Source of the DNA: Pseudophaeobacter arcticus DSM 23566
GTDB lineage: Bacteria; Pseudomonadota; Alphaproteobacteria; Rhodobacterales; Rhodobacteraceae
Reading direction: 5' to 3'
Assembly: GCF_000473205.1 (NCBI RefSeq)
Contig: NZ_KI421507.1
Coordinates: 1,213,934 to 1,277,933 of the forward strand
Length of the DNA: 64,000 nucleotides
Shown: one piece after another, positions 1-8,476 of the stretch
How positions within the stretch are numbered: position 1 is the first letter of the stretch
Layout: each line of letters begins with the position of its first letter
Notes under the pieces: model-generated
The model's input: only the letters and a program-made list of their open reading frames with translations
Databases searched by the model: none
What the model was told of the DNA's origin: nothing
Program-made: the position numbers and the translations under genes

Positions 1-166
1 ACCCTGGCAACATGCCGGAATAGGGCGCGGTGGGACCGGGGTTGATCAGGGTCAGCCGCGCCCCTGGCAGCGGGCGCATGCCCCATTTCAGCAAAACCAG
101 CGCATGGGCATGGCCACCGCCTATCAGAACCACATCTTTGGTTGCCGGAAGAGGAGGGCTATACAT
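1..166 (-). CDS. selD: SelD-like selenide water dikinase / FAD-dependent oxidoreductase, N-terminal fragment
   Basis: Only the first 55 codons are inside the window; the gene runs off the left edge. The peptide starts MYSPPLPATKDVVLIGGGHA and carries a dinucleotide-binding GGGHAH motif followed by LTLINPGPTAPYSGMLPG. That pattern is characteristic of the N-terminal NADH-dehydrogenase-like domain fused to selenide, water dikinase in many Alphaproteobacteria; such proteins make selenophosphate for selenocysteine or selenouridine. The kinase domain cannot be seen, so a stand-alone FAD-dependent oxidoreductase is the alternative. The start is the only ATG that places the Rossmann motif near the N-terminus. 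It is co-directional with the antiporter operon further right but separated from it by about 190 bp. Confidence 0.65.
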   Translation of the reverse strand, partial: MYSPPLPATKDVVLIGGGHAHALVLLKWGMRPLPGARLTLINPGPTAPYSGMLPG

Positions 167-355
167 GGGGCTGCGCCTTTGTGTCAGTCATTTTGTCAGT
201 CCAGACCTTTTTAGGGTCGCCGGGGGGCAATGCCTTGAGCCAGAACAAAGTGACAGACCGTGGCTGGCGAAACAGCTGGTACACTGCGGGTAAAACCTGG
301 CCAGATCAGACCAGAGGCGACCGGGGGTTGCCCCCCACTGCCGCCGCGCCAGGTC

Positions 356-742
356 TCAGCCCTGTGCAGAATCTGCTTCGCTCTCGGTCTCGGGTTCGGT
401 CACATCATGGGTGGCCCAGATACCATCTTCGCCAGCCTTTGGCAGGCTGGCCTTTGTTTCATGTCGGTGAATATGGACCTTGGCAATAAACAAGGCCGTG
501 ACCGGGGCGGTGAGAAACAAAAACAGGGTGATCATCAATTCGTGCAGCGACAGATGCCCCTCAACCACCGCGCCGTGCAACATCGAGGCCAGCAGCACAC
601 CACCAACGCCTAAGGTGGTGGCCTTGGTCGGGGCATGCAGCCGCGACATCGGATCGTTGAGCTTGAGCAGGCCATAGGAGCCGACAAAGCCAAAGATGCC
701 CGACATGATCAAAAAGCCTGCAACCAGGTAGTCATATACCAT
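356..742 (-). CDS. mnhG: Mrp/Pha-type Na+(K+)/H+ antiporter subunit G
   Basis: Last gene of the antiporter operon. The 128-residue product has three hydrophobic segments in its first 90 residues and the family signature LNDPMSRLHAPTKATTLGVG, followed by a charged acidic tail of about 35 residues rich in Glu and Asp. MnhG is a small membrane subunit of the multi-subunit cation/proton antiporter and is needed for its assembly. The start at 742 has a strong purine-rich ribosome site (GGAGGCGGAGAG) directly before it. An upstream in-frame extension into mnhF is open but has no such site. The stop of mnhF lies 14 bp upstream, so translation is probably coupled. Confidence 0.9.
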   Translation of the reverse strand: MVYDYLVAGFLIMSGIFGFVGSYGLLKLNDPMSRLHAPTKATTLGVGGVLLASMLHGAVVEGHLSLHELMITLFLFLTAPVTALFIAKVHIHRHETKASLPKAGEDGIWATHDVTEPETESEADSAQG

Positions 743-756
743 CTCTCCGCCTCCCA

Positions 757-1029
757 TCACTCGATAATATTGCCGCGCAGAATAAAGCGCGCATAGGCCA
801 CGGTTGAGACAAAGCCCAGCATGGCGATGATCAGCGAGGCTTCGAAATAGATCTCGCTGCCCAGAGCAAGCCCATAAAGCACCATCAGCGCCAGCCCATT
901 GATGAACATGGAATCCAGCGCCAGGATCCTGTCGGCGATCTCGGCGGCAAAGATGATCTTCCACAGGTTCATCAGGATCGCGAGGGAAAAGCAGGTAAAG
1001 GCAAAGAGCGTGGCATAGGTAATAATCAT
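757..1029 (-). CDS. mnhF: Mrp/Pha-type Na+(K+)/H+ antiporter subunit F
   Basis: A 90-residue membrane protein with three predicted hydrophobic helices. It carries the MnhF/PhaF pattern AAEIADRILALDSM in the first loop. The subunit is a component of the Mrp-type antiporter and has been tied to cation or cholate efflux in other species. Its start overlaps the mnhE stop by 4 bp (ATGA), typical of coupled translation in this operon. Length matches the family (about 90 residues). Confidence 0.9.
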   Translation of the reverse strand: MIITYATLFAFTCFSLAILMNLWKIIFAAEIADRILALDSMFINGLALMVLYGLALGSEIYFEASLIIAMLGFVSTVAYARFILRGNIIE

Positions 1030-1523
1030 TCAAAGATCTCCTTCAGGCGGCGCTCGTAACGCTGTTTGATCTCATCGCGAACCGCCCCCGGGTCTGGCGC
1101 ATGCAGACAATGGACCAACAGGGCGTGCCCCTCGGCCGAGACATCCGCCGACACCGTCCCCGGCGTCATGGTGATGGTGCCGGCCAGAACCGAGATTGCC
1201 TCGGGGGTGAGCAGATCCAGCGGCACGGCGATCCAGGCGGGCTGGCGTTTGGCATTGGATTTAAACACCACGATGCGGGCCACAACCACGTTGGCAACAA
1301 CGATATCATAGATCACAATCAGGATGTATTCGATGATCTTCAGCGGCTTTTTCAACCGCATCTGATGCGGCCAGTAGGGCTGAGTCAAAAAGGGGATCAG
1401 AAACCCCAGCAAAAAGCCAAAAACCAAAGAGTTCAGCGTCCAGGTGCTGGTCAGCAGCACCCAGACAAGTGTCAGCAGCAGGGTCAGGATCGGATGCGGC
1501 AGCAGCCGCCGTAGCAGTCTCAT
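1026..1523 (-). CDS. mnhE: Mrp/Pha-type Na+(K+)/H+ antiporter subunit E
   Basis: 165 residues. Two N-terminal hydrophobic helices are followed by a cytosolic domain with VANVVVARIVV and the family motif TITMTPGTVSADVS near residues 115-130. MnhE is an accessory subunit of the membrane antiporter complex. It overlaps mnhD by 4 bp upstream and mnhF by 4 bp downstream. Length and motifs are ordinary for the family. Confidence 0.92.
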   Translation of the reverse strand: MRLLRRLLPHPILTLLLTLVWVLLTSTWTLNSLVFGFLLGFLIPFLTQPYWPHQMRLKKPLKIIEYILIVIYDIVVANVVVARIVVFKSNAKRQPAWIAVPLDLLTPEAISVLAGTITMTPGTVSADVSAEGHALLVHCLHAPDPGAVRDEIKQRYERRLKEIFE

Positions 1524-3082
1524 GGTGTGACCTTTCCGAGCACGGCTTTGATATAGATCTCGGGCGCAAAGAGCTGCGCGGCTGTCGCCTCGGCGTAGTG
1601 GCTGGCGGGGCCGGCAAAGACGGTCAGCAGGATCAGGCCGCTGAGCAGGGCAAAACAGGCGACAAAGGGCAGGGCCGCAGGGCGCTGGCTGGTGTTGTCG
1701 TCGTCCTGCTCGTTGGCCTCTTCCTCAAAGGGCTGGGGATCATCGGGGTGGTTTTGCGCGGTGATACTATGGCTCTTCCAGAACAACAGACTGCCGGCAC
1801 GGGCCATGCCAAGGATGGTGATCAAAGATCCGATCAGGATTATGCCCCAGATCCACCAGACCAGATCGTGATCTCGCGCCGCATCCAGCACCAGCAGCTT
1901 GCCCAGGAAGCCGGACAAGGGCGGCATGCCCGCCATGGCAATGGCACCGGCAAAGAACAGCACCGCGATCAGCCCGCTTTGTGGCATCAGGCGCTGAGCG
2001 GTGATCTCGATCCCCTGGCGCTCGGCCACCAGATCGGCAACCAGAAACAGGAAGGCGGCGGCAAGGGTGGAATGAACCGTGTAATACAGCGCGGCGGCCA
2101 CCCCGTCGGGGGAGAACAGCGCAATAGCCGTGAGCAGCGTGCCCATCGAAGTGATGGCGCCAAAGGCCACCAGGCGGCCAATGCGGTACGAGCCAAGGAT
2201 ACCCACGGCGCCAATCATCAGGGTGACCAGCGCGGCCGGCATCAGCCAGGCTCCGGCCAGCCCCTGGGTGATCGCCAGATCAGGACCAAAGACCAGCGTA
2301 TACATCCGCAGGATGGCATAGGCGCCGACCTTGGTCATAATGGCAAAAAGCGCTGCAATGGGCAGCGGCGCATTGGCGTAAGAGGCCGGCAGCCAGAAAT
2401 GCAGCGGAATGACAGCCGCCTTGATGGCAAAGACCAGCAAAAGCATCACCGCACCAACGCGCAGCAGGGCGGTGTCCGTCGCCGGGATCTCAGCCACCCG
2501 CAGCGCCAGATCCGCCATGTTGAGCGTGCCAGTGACGGAATAAAGCGTCCCCAGCGCAAACAGGAACAGGGTCGAGCCCAGGAGGTTATAGACCACATAT
2601 TGCACCCCCGCCTGAAACCGGCGGGTGCCGCCCGAATGGATCATCAACCCGTAGGAGGCAATCAACAGAACCTCAAAGAAAACAAACAGATTAAAGGCGT
2701 CTCCGGTGAGGAAGGCGCCGATGATGCCCATCAGCTGAAACTGAAACAGAGCATGGAAATTGGCGCCGCGTTTGTCCCAGTCCGAGCCGATGACATAGAG
2801 GTTGATCACCAGCGCCAGCACCGAGGTCAGCAGCACCATCATCGCCGACAGGCGGTCCAGCACCAGCACGATACCAAAGGGCGCCGACCAGTTGCCCAGC
2901 TCATAGACCTGCACCTCTCCGGTGCTGGCCTGCGCCGCCAAGACCAGCGAGATGGCCACCAGCAAGACCGTGCTGGCCAGCGAGAAGATCCGCGCCAGAT
3001 CCATATGGTGGCGCACCACCATGATGATGAAGGGGGCCACCAGCGCCGGCAGGACAACCGGTGCAATCAGGAAATGGTTCAT
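1520..3082 (-). CDS. mnhD: Mrp/Pha-type Na+(K+)/H+ antiporter subunit D
   Basis: 520 residues, almost entirely hydrophobic, with about 14 likely transmembrane helices. It belongs to the proton-conducting antiporter family shared with complex I NuoL/M/N. The core stretch KAAVIPLHFWLPASYANAPL followed by TKVGAYAILRMY carries the lysines expected in the proton channel. An insert of about 35 charged residues (EEEANEQDDDN) lies near residues 445-465. MnhD and MnhA are the two ion-translocating subunits. The gene overlaps both neighbours by 4 bp, and the ATG start sits exactly on the mnhC stop. Confidence 0.93.
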   Translation of the reverse strand: MNHFLIAPVVLPALVAPFIIMVVRHHMDLARIFSLASTVLLVAISLVLAAQASTGEVQVYELGNWSAPFGIVLVLDRLSAMMVLLTSVLALVINLYVIGSDWDKRGANFHALFQFQLMGIIGAFLTGDAFNLFVFFEVLLIASYGLMIHSGGTRRFQAGVQYVVYNLLGSTLFLFALGTLYSVTGTLNMADLALRVAEIPATDTALLRVGAVMLLLVFAIKAAVIPLHFWLPASYANAPLPIAALFAIMTKVGAYAILRMYTLVFGPDLAITQGLAGAWLMPAALVTLMIGAVGILGSYRIGRLVAFGAITSMGTLLTAIALFSPDGVAAALYYTVHSTLAAAFLFLVADLVAERQGIEITAQRLMPQSGLIAVLFFAGAIAMAGMPPLSGFLGKLLVLDAARDHDLVWWIWGIILIGSLITILGMARAGSLLFWKSHSITAQNHPDDPQPFEEEANEQDDDNTSQRPAALPFVACFALLSGLILLTVFAGPASHYAEATAAQLFAPEIYIKAVLGKVTP

Positions 3083-3453
3083 GCGTCTTCCCCTTCGTCT
3101 TCGGGATGATGGGGCATATCAATCTTGTCATCGCGGGCCGACAGATAGGCGGCCAGGGCGATCATCACCACCACCGCCGTCATGCCAAAAGAAATCACGA
3201 TGGCGGTCAGCACCAGCGCCTGTGGCAGCGGATCGGTATAGGGCACCTCGGCGTATTTATTCAGGATCGGCGGTGCATTGACCATCAGCCTGCCGGTGGC
3301 AAACAGAAAGATGTTCACCCCATAGGTCAGCAGCGACAGCCCCAGGATCACCGGAAAGGTGCGCCGCCGCAGGATCAGATAGATCCCCGCCGCAGTCAGC
3401 AGACCCACAGCTGAGGCCACCAGAAATTCGATATTCACAAACGCCATGGTCAT
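3079..3453 (-). CDS. mnhC: Mrp/Pha-type Na+(K+)/H+ antiporter subunit C
   Basis: 124 residues with three hydrophobic helices. It is homologous to NuoK, with signatures GIYLILRRRTFPVILGLSLL and GVNIFLFATG near residues 20-60. A cytosolic acidic tail follows the last helix. It is a structural subunit of the antiporter next to MnhD. It overlaps mnhA and mnhD by 4 bp each. The ATG at 3453 is followed immediately by the first helix, and two ATGs are available within the first three codons. Confidence 0.92.
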   Translation of the reverse strand: MTMAFVNIEFLVASAVGLLTAAGIYLILRRRTFPVILGLSLLTYGVNIFLFATGRLMVNAPPILNKYAEVPYTDPLPQALVLTAIVISFGMTAVVVMIALAAYLSARDDKIDMPHHPEDEGEDA

Positions 3454-6335
3454 GCCTCGCCTTTTGCTGTTGCCGGCTCACCTGCAGCCGCCTCAGCCGC
3501 GTGGTCGCGGGCCGGGTTGATATCCATCGCATGTTCCGAGGAAATCCCCGGCTGCCAGGCAAAGCGCGCCAGGCTTTCCAGCGCCAGCAGCACGGCACCA
3601 ACCACAGCCAGGAAGACCCCGAGGTCAAACAGCGCAGCCGTTGCCCATTCGAACTCTTCCAGCGGTGCCCAGTGCAGATAGCCAAAGGCGCTGGTCAGGA
3701 AGGGCAGGCCACCAAACCAGGAGCCAAGCCCGGTGGCGGCGGCAATCAGCACCCCCGATCCGATGGTGCCGTGGTAGAACATCCGCTGGCGCTCGGAGGC
3801 CCAGCTAAAGCCAGAGGCCATATATTGCATCAACAGCGCGATGGCGGCGATCAGCCCGGCAATAAAGCCGCCGCCCGGCAGGTTGTGGCCGCGGAAAAAG
3901 ATATAGGCCGCCACCATCAGCGCCAGCGGCATCATCACCCGGGTGGCGACAACCATCATCATCGGATGGGCATCGCCCGCCTGTGGCATATCGGGTTTGC
4001 GGTTCAGCAGATAGGCGCGCACCCGGGTTCCCAGCACCGCTTCGGTCAGGGCGTAGATCACCAGGGCGGCAATGCCCAGCACGATGATCTCGCCAAAGGT
4101 GTCATAGCCCCGGAAGTCCACCAGGATCACGTTGACCACATTGGTACCGCCGCCGCCTTTGTAGGAATTGGCCAGGTGGAACTCTGAAATGCTTGGCATC
4201 GCAAAGTCGCGCAGCATCAGCATATAGATCAGCGTCGCAGCCCCCAGCCCGGCAATCATCGCAATCCCGCCGTCGCGCAGCCGCACCCACAGCGGGGATT
4301 CGATGGGGCTGTCCTTGGGCATGAAGTTCAGCGCCAGCAGCAACAGCACCATGGTCACCACTTCAACCGACAGCTGGGTCAGTGCCAGATCCGGCGCCGA
4401 AAGATAGTTGAAGCCAAGCGAGACAACCAGGCCAACCACACCAATCAACACCAATGATAGCTGGCGCTGGCGGTGCTTTGCCACCACGGCAAGGGTGGCA
4501 ACCATCAGGCTGAACCAGGCGATCACGGTGATCGGCCCGACGCCCTGCACCGCGCGGCTGGGGGCGCTCAGGGTGCCAGTTGCATAGGCATAGTAGCTGA
4601 GGCCGATGATGAAGAGCATCATCACAAAGGCATAGCGGGTTATGGCGCCATTATGCAGACCATCGGTGATCAGCTGTGACAGCCGGGTCAGGGCGCGCAT
4701 CAGAGTGTCAAAAATCCGCTTGGCCTCGGGGCGTGGTGCCCGGTTCCAGGCGGCCATCAGCGGCGCGTGCAGTGTCAGCAAAAGCAAACCGCCGGCAACG
4801 GCCACCGCCGACATATACAGCGCCGGAGTCACACCGTGCCACAGCTTGAGCGAATAATGGGGCAGATCAGCGCCGCCAATGACCGCGCCAGCCGCAACCG
4901 CCACCAGCGGCCCGGCCAGATTGGCCGAAAACAGCCCGATCAGGATCACCAGCGTCATCAGCAGGCCCGGACCGGCCCACATGCCAAACCCCGGATCATG
5001 CGGCTGCGCCGGATAGTCTTCGCGGGGTTTGCCCAGAAACACATGGCCAATAAAGCGAAAGGAATAGGCGGCGGAGAACAGCGCCGCCAGCAGCGCCAGG
5101 CCCGGCACCACATAGTGTGAGCCACCCCAAAGCGTGTGCACGGTCTCTTCCAGCATCATCTCCTTGGACAGGAACCCGTTGAAGGGAGGAATGCCTGCCA
5201 TCGACAGGGCCGCGACAATGGCAATGGTTGCGGTGACCGGCATCAGATGGCGCAGGCCCCCCAGACGTTTGATGTCGCGGGTATGGGCCTCGTGGTCGAC
5301 AATGCCGGCCGACATGAACAGCGCCGCCTTGAATGTGGCGTGGTTGATGATGTGAAACACCGCCGTTACCGCCGCGATCTTGGTGCCAAAGCCCAGCAGC
5401 ATGGTGATCAGCCCCAGATGCGACACGGTGGAAAAGGCCAAAAGCGCCTTTAAATCATCCTTGAACAGGGCAATCACCGCGCCCAGCAACATGGTGATCA
5501 GCCCGGTTGTCGCCACGATATAGAACCACTCGGGCGTGCCTGCCAGCACCGGCCAGAGCCGCGCCATCAGGAACAGCCCGGCTTTGACCATGGTGGCGGA
5601 ATGCAGATAGGCCGAAACCGGCGTTGGTGCCGCCATGGCATGGGGCAGCCAGAAATGAAACGGGAACTGCGCCGATTTGGTGAAACAGCCCAAGAGGATC
5701 AGGATCAGGGCAGGCAGATAGAGCGGCGAGGCCTGTATCATGTCTTTGTGCTGCAAAATCACGCTCAGATCATAAGAGTCTGCGATATTGCCCAGGATCA
5801 TCATGCCACCAATCATCGCCAGGCCACCAGACCCGGTGACCGCCAGGGCCATCCGCGCGCCCTGACGGCCCTCGGGCAGGTGCTTCCAATAGCCAATCAA
5901 CAAAAAGGAAGACAGCGAGGTGAGCTCCCAGAAGACCAGCAAAAGCAATATGTTATCTGACAAAACGATGCCGACCATGGCGCCCTGAAACAGCAGCAGG
6001 TAGGTATAGAACTGCCCCATGGGATCTTCGCGTGACAGGTAAAACCGCGCATAAAGAATGATCAGCAATCCAATGCCAAGGATCATCGAGGCAAAAAGAA
6101 AGCCAAGCCCATCAAGAAAGAAATTGGCATTGAGGCCAAGGCCGGGCAGCCAGTCAACGCCGACCTGGATCACCTCGCCGCGAAACACCGCAGGGGCGTG
6201 CAGCAACAGGCCAACAAAGGCAAGAAATGTGGTGAGACCCGCAGCGGAGGCCGAGGCATTGCGCCCGGCACGGATCAAAAGAGCGGGGAAGACCGCCCCA
6301 AGAAACGGCAGGGCCGCAATCAAAAACAGGGACAC
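3450..6335 (-). CDS. mnhA: Mrp/Pha-type Na+(K+)/H+ antiporter, fused subunits A and B
   Basis: 961 residues, the first gene of the operon. Residues 1-500 form the NuoL-like proton-pumping domain (KSAQFPFHFWLPHAMAAPTP; SHLGLITMLLGFG). A middle MnhA-specific helical region follows, and residues about 790-940 match the MnhB subunit (TRVMMPLALMVAAYIFFRGH). Fusion of A and B is the Pha arrangement known from rhizobia and Rhodobacteraceae. The complex exchanges monovalent cations for protons in pH and salt homeostasis. The start is GTG with AGGAG seven bases upstream. No separate mnhB gene exists in the operon, which agrees with the fusion. Confidence 0.93.
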   Translation of the reverse strand: MSLFLIAALPFLGAVFPALLIRAGRNASASAAGLTTFLAFVGLLLHAPAVFRGEVIQVGVDWLPGLGLNANFFLDGLGFLFASMILGIGLLIILYARFYLSREDPMGQFYTYLLLFQGAMVGIVLSDNILLLLVFWELTSLSSFLLIGYWKHLPEGRQGARMALAVTGSGGLAMIGGMMILGNIADSYDLSVILQHKDMIQASPLYLPALILILLGCFTKSAQFPFHFWLPHAMAAPTPVSAYLHSATMVKAGLFLMARLWPVLAGTPEWFYIVATTGLITMLLGAVIALFKDDLKALLAFSTVSHLGLITMLLGFGTKIAAVTAVFHIINHATFKAALFMSAGIVDHEAHTRDIKRLGGLRHLMPVTATIAIVAALSMAGIPPFNGFLSKEMMLEETVHTLWGGSHYVVPGLALLAALFSAAYSFRFIGHVFLGKPREDYPAQPHDPGFGMWAGPGLLMTLVILIGLFSANLAGPLVAVAAGAVIGGADLPHYSLKLWHGVTPALYMSAVAVAGGLLLLTLHAPLMAAWNRAPRPEAKRIFDTLMRALTRLSQLITDGLHNGAITRYAFVMMLFIIGLSYYAYATGTLSAPSRAVQGVGPITVIAWFSLMVATLAVVAKHRQRQLSLVLIGVVGLVVSLGFNYLSAPDLALTQLSVEVVTMVLLLLALNFMPKDSPIESPLWVRLRDGGIAMIAGLGAATLIYMLMLRDFAMPSISEFHLANSYKGGGGTNVVNVILVDFRGYDTFGEIIVLGIAALVIYALTEAVLGTRVRAYLLNRKPDMPQAGDAHPMMMVVATRVMMPLALMVAAYIFFRGHNLPGGGFIAGLIAAIALLMQYMASGFSWASERQRMFYHGTIGSGVLIAAATGLGSWFGGLPFLTSAFGYLHWAPLEEFEWATAALFDLGVFLAVVGAVLLALESLARFAWQPGISSEHAMDINPARDHAAEAAAGEPATAKGEA

Positions 6336-6699
6336 GTGCAGTTCTCCTGGTTGGGCTTAGGCATGAGTCAAAGGCTTAGGCAATTTCTTGCAACTGTTCC
6401 AGCCCTGCGACCGCGTAAGTGTCTCATGAGTGAGGTTTTATTGTCGATTTGGGGGCATTTAGTCCTGCGGAGGCGCTTTTTGTAGGCCGGGGCCGCAATT
6501 TTTCGCCTGTGGCGTGTTTTTTCGACCCCGGTGGCGCAGGCGGTGGCTCAGGCGGCGGCTTTGCTTGGTGACGAGAAGTTGAAGAGCCGCAGCCAAGCCA
6601 GAGCTGAACAGCGCGGCAAAAAGCTGCTAAAAGCGATCAAGCCTGCTGTGGCACGACACCGGGGCAGCGCCACTTACCGTCACTCAGTTGCAGGGCAAT
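6336..6699. other. Intergenic spacer between divergent genes
   Basis: Roughly 360 bp between the divergently read mnhA and rhodanese genes. Promoters for both units should lie here, but no convincing -35/-10 pair was identified. The 10-bp word GGCTTAGGCA occurs twice near 6353-6382. A small reading frame at 6531-6713 has no recognisable product. Confidence 0.4.
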
Positions 6700-7221
6700 A
6701 TGGCACGACATGAACAGATGCAGGGAGCTCACCCTGAGGCAATGGGCGTTTCGCTGAGGTCACGGCGCCAGCTGCTGCTTGGCCTGGGGGGGATTGGCCT
6801 GGGGGGTATCGGGCTGGCTGCGGGCTTGGGCGCCTATTGGTGGCGCAGTCAACCAGTGGACCACGACCATCCGCGGCTGACACCTGCGGCGGCCTTTGCG
6901 GCAGCCAAGGCACAGGAGATCACTTTGATTGATATTCGCACGCCGCGCGAATGGCGCCAAACCGGTCTGCCGGTGGGGGCCATTGCAATCGACATGCGGC
7001 GCGATGATTTCTTGCAGGCTTTGAGTGTGGCGGTCGCCGGGGATCTTGCCAGGCCGGTTGCACTGATCTGCGCGCGGGGCGTGCGCTCGGCGCGGATGAC
7101 GCGGGTGCTGGCGGCGGCGGGCTATAGCCGGATTATCGATGTGCCCGAGGGCATGTTGGGATCCGCAAGCGGCCCAGGCTGGATTGCAGCAGATCTGCCG
7201 GTGACCCAATGGCAGGGTTAG
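6700..7221 (+). CDS. Membrane-anchored rhodanese-domain protein
   Basis: 173 residues from the ATG at 6700, which has AGGG just upstream; a TTG 12 bases earlier would give 177. An SRRQ twin-arginine-like stretch precedes one glycine/leucine-rich hydrophobic segment (residues about 25-45), so the domain should face the periplasm. The rhodanese fold is visible: LIDIRTPREW, then the active loop CARGVRS with the sulfur-accepting Cys near residue 124. Rhodaneses transfer sulfane sulfur, for example from thiosulfate or a persulfide. The actual acceptor is unknown. The hydrophobic segment contains the repeat LGGIGLGGIGL, arising from a short DNA duplication. It overlaps the next gene by 13 bp. Confidence 0.8.
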   Translation: MARHEQMQGAHPEAMGVSLRSRRQLLLGLGGIGLGGIGLAAGLGAYWWRSQPVDHDHPRLTPAAAFAAAKAQEITLIDIRTPREWRQTGLPVGAIAIDMRRDDFLQALSVAVAGDLARPVALICARGVRSARMTRVLAAAGYSRIIDVPEGMLGSASGPGWIAADLPVTQWQG

Positions 7222-8177
7222 GGAGAGGGCTGGAGCTGGGGCGCAGGGTGGCCGGGCATTGCCGTTCAGCGCTGGCCCTGGCGACGCTGTCGCTGGGGGG
7301 GGCTCTCGGCGGCGTAGTGGGCGGCGTGCTGTCAGGCGTTCTGGTAGGCATACTGGGCGGTGCGCGCCCGGCTGAGGCGGGCTGTGGCCCGACCGTTGCG
7401 CAGGCCTGCGCCGTGTCGCAGGGCAGCTATCATATTGCACTGCCGGGGCCGGAACACAGGACGCCCATTGCGGCCGGCCAATCAGCGGCGATGCCCGCAG
7501 TGGTGTTTCTGCATGGCTACGGGGGATCAGGCCGTGCCGCGCTCAACCAGCGCGCCATGGTTCAGGGGCTGAAGGCGCGGGGCTATGCGGTGATCGCGCC
7601 AGATGCCTTGTCCCAGGACGGCGGTCCGCGCTCCTGGAACTTTTTTCCGGGCTGGCAGGGCCGCGACGAGGTTGAATTCCTGCAGGAGGTGGCGGCGGAT
7701 GCGGCGGCGCGCTTTGACCTGGATCGCCAGACCATGATCCTGGCGGGGTTTTCTGCGGGTGGCTTTATGGTCAATTACCTGGCCTGCAGCGCGCCGGGGG
7801 CCTTTGCCGGCTATGCGCCCATTGCCGGTGGTTTCTGGCGCCCGCAGCCGGCGGCCTGCGCCGGAGAGATACGGCTGTTTCACAGCCACGGCTGGAACGA
7901 TGGGGTGGTGCCGCTTGAAGGGCGTTTCCTGGGCGGTGGGAGGTTCCAGCAGGGCGATATTTTTGCCGGGCTGGAGCTGTGGCGCGCCACCAATCACTGT
8001 GCAGAAGAGGCCCCGGACAGGCGCTGGCAGGAGGGGGAGGTCTTGCGGCGTCGCTGGGACTGTGGTCCGGGAGCGGATATCGAGTTTCTGTTGTTCCCTC
8101 AAGGCCATCAGGTGCCGGACTGGTGGTCCGGCGCGGTGTTGGACTGGTTTGAAACGCCGCAACAGGAGGCCGGGTGA
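7209..8177 (+). CDS. Secreted poly(3-hydroxybutyrate) depolymerase-like alpha/beta hydrolase
   Basis: 322 residues of the LpqC/PHB-depolymerase esterase class. A long hydrophobic leader with glycine-valine repeats (residues about 20-50) ends near PAEAG, consistent with export. The hydrolase core shows VVFLHGYGGSG (oxyanion region), the nucleophile elbow GFSAGG and a late FPQGHQVPDW with the catalytic His. Substrates of the family include polyhydroxyalkanoate oligomers and feruloyl esters; which applies here cannot be told. The ATG overlaps the rhodanese stop by 13 bp, suggesting coupled translation. Confidence 0.75.
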   Translation: MAGLGRGLELGRRVAGHCRSALALATLSLGGALGGVVGGVLSGVLVGILGGARPAEAGCGPTVAQACAVSQGSYHIALPGPEHRTPIAAGQSAAMPAVVFLHGYGGSGRAALNQRAMVQGLKARGYAVIAPDALSQDGGPRSWNFFPGWQGRDEVEFLQEVAADAAARFDLDRQTMILAGFSAGGFMVNYLACSAPGAFAGYAPIAGGFWRPQPAACAGEIRLFHSHGWNDGVVPLEGRFLGGGRFQQGDIFAGLELWRATNHCAEEAPDRRWQEGEVLRRRWDCGPGADIEFLLFPQGHQVPDWWSGAVLDWFETPQQEAG

Positions 8178-8353
8178 GGGGCGAAGTATGGCGCTGTGAG
8201 CTGCGCGGGTAATCCGCAGCGATCTGGCCTAGCGATCAGGCCCAGCGTGAAGGCCCAGCGTAAAGATCCAGATTGCGGGTCGGCCCTGCCGTCAGGGCAG
8301 GCAGGATGAGTGTCCTCAACGGTTTGCACAAAAACAGGGGGCGGGGCTCCCGC

Positions 8354-8388
8354 GCCTTTGCCTCTCATCTCAGATGAGAGACAAAGCC
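8354..8388. terminator. Near-perfect 35-bp palindrome between convergent genes
   Basis: Two 17-base arms (15 of 17 paired) flank a single central base at 8371; the inner nine pairs, CTCTCATCT against AGATGAGAG, are perfect. It lies between the convergent esterase and opgH genes. A bidirectional terminator is the simplest reading, but no T-run follows either arm. A DNA-binding site or cruciform is possible. The rest of the 299-bp spacer 8178-8476 shows nothing else. Confidence 0.5.
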
Positions 8389-8476
8389 TTGGGCCGGGCC
8401 TCCGTCGCCCGGGGGGGCAACGGAGGCGGTTGCGCCTGTTTCACCTGCACAGAGCCAAGGGGAGGACGGCGCGAGG

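Noticed and set aside
1469..3109. 546-codon open frame antisense to mnhD/mnhC
   Set aside because: Product is Gln/Arg/His-rich, the expected reverse reading of a hydrophobic GC-rich gene; mnhD on the other strand is unambiguous.
6531..6713. Plus-strand 60-codon reading frame before the rhodanese gene
   Set aside because: No ribosome site, no recognisable family, and composition typical of random GC-rich sequence; it overlaps the true gene start.
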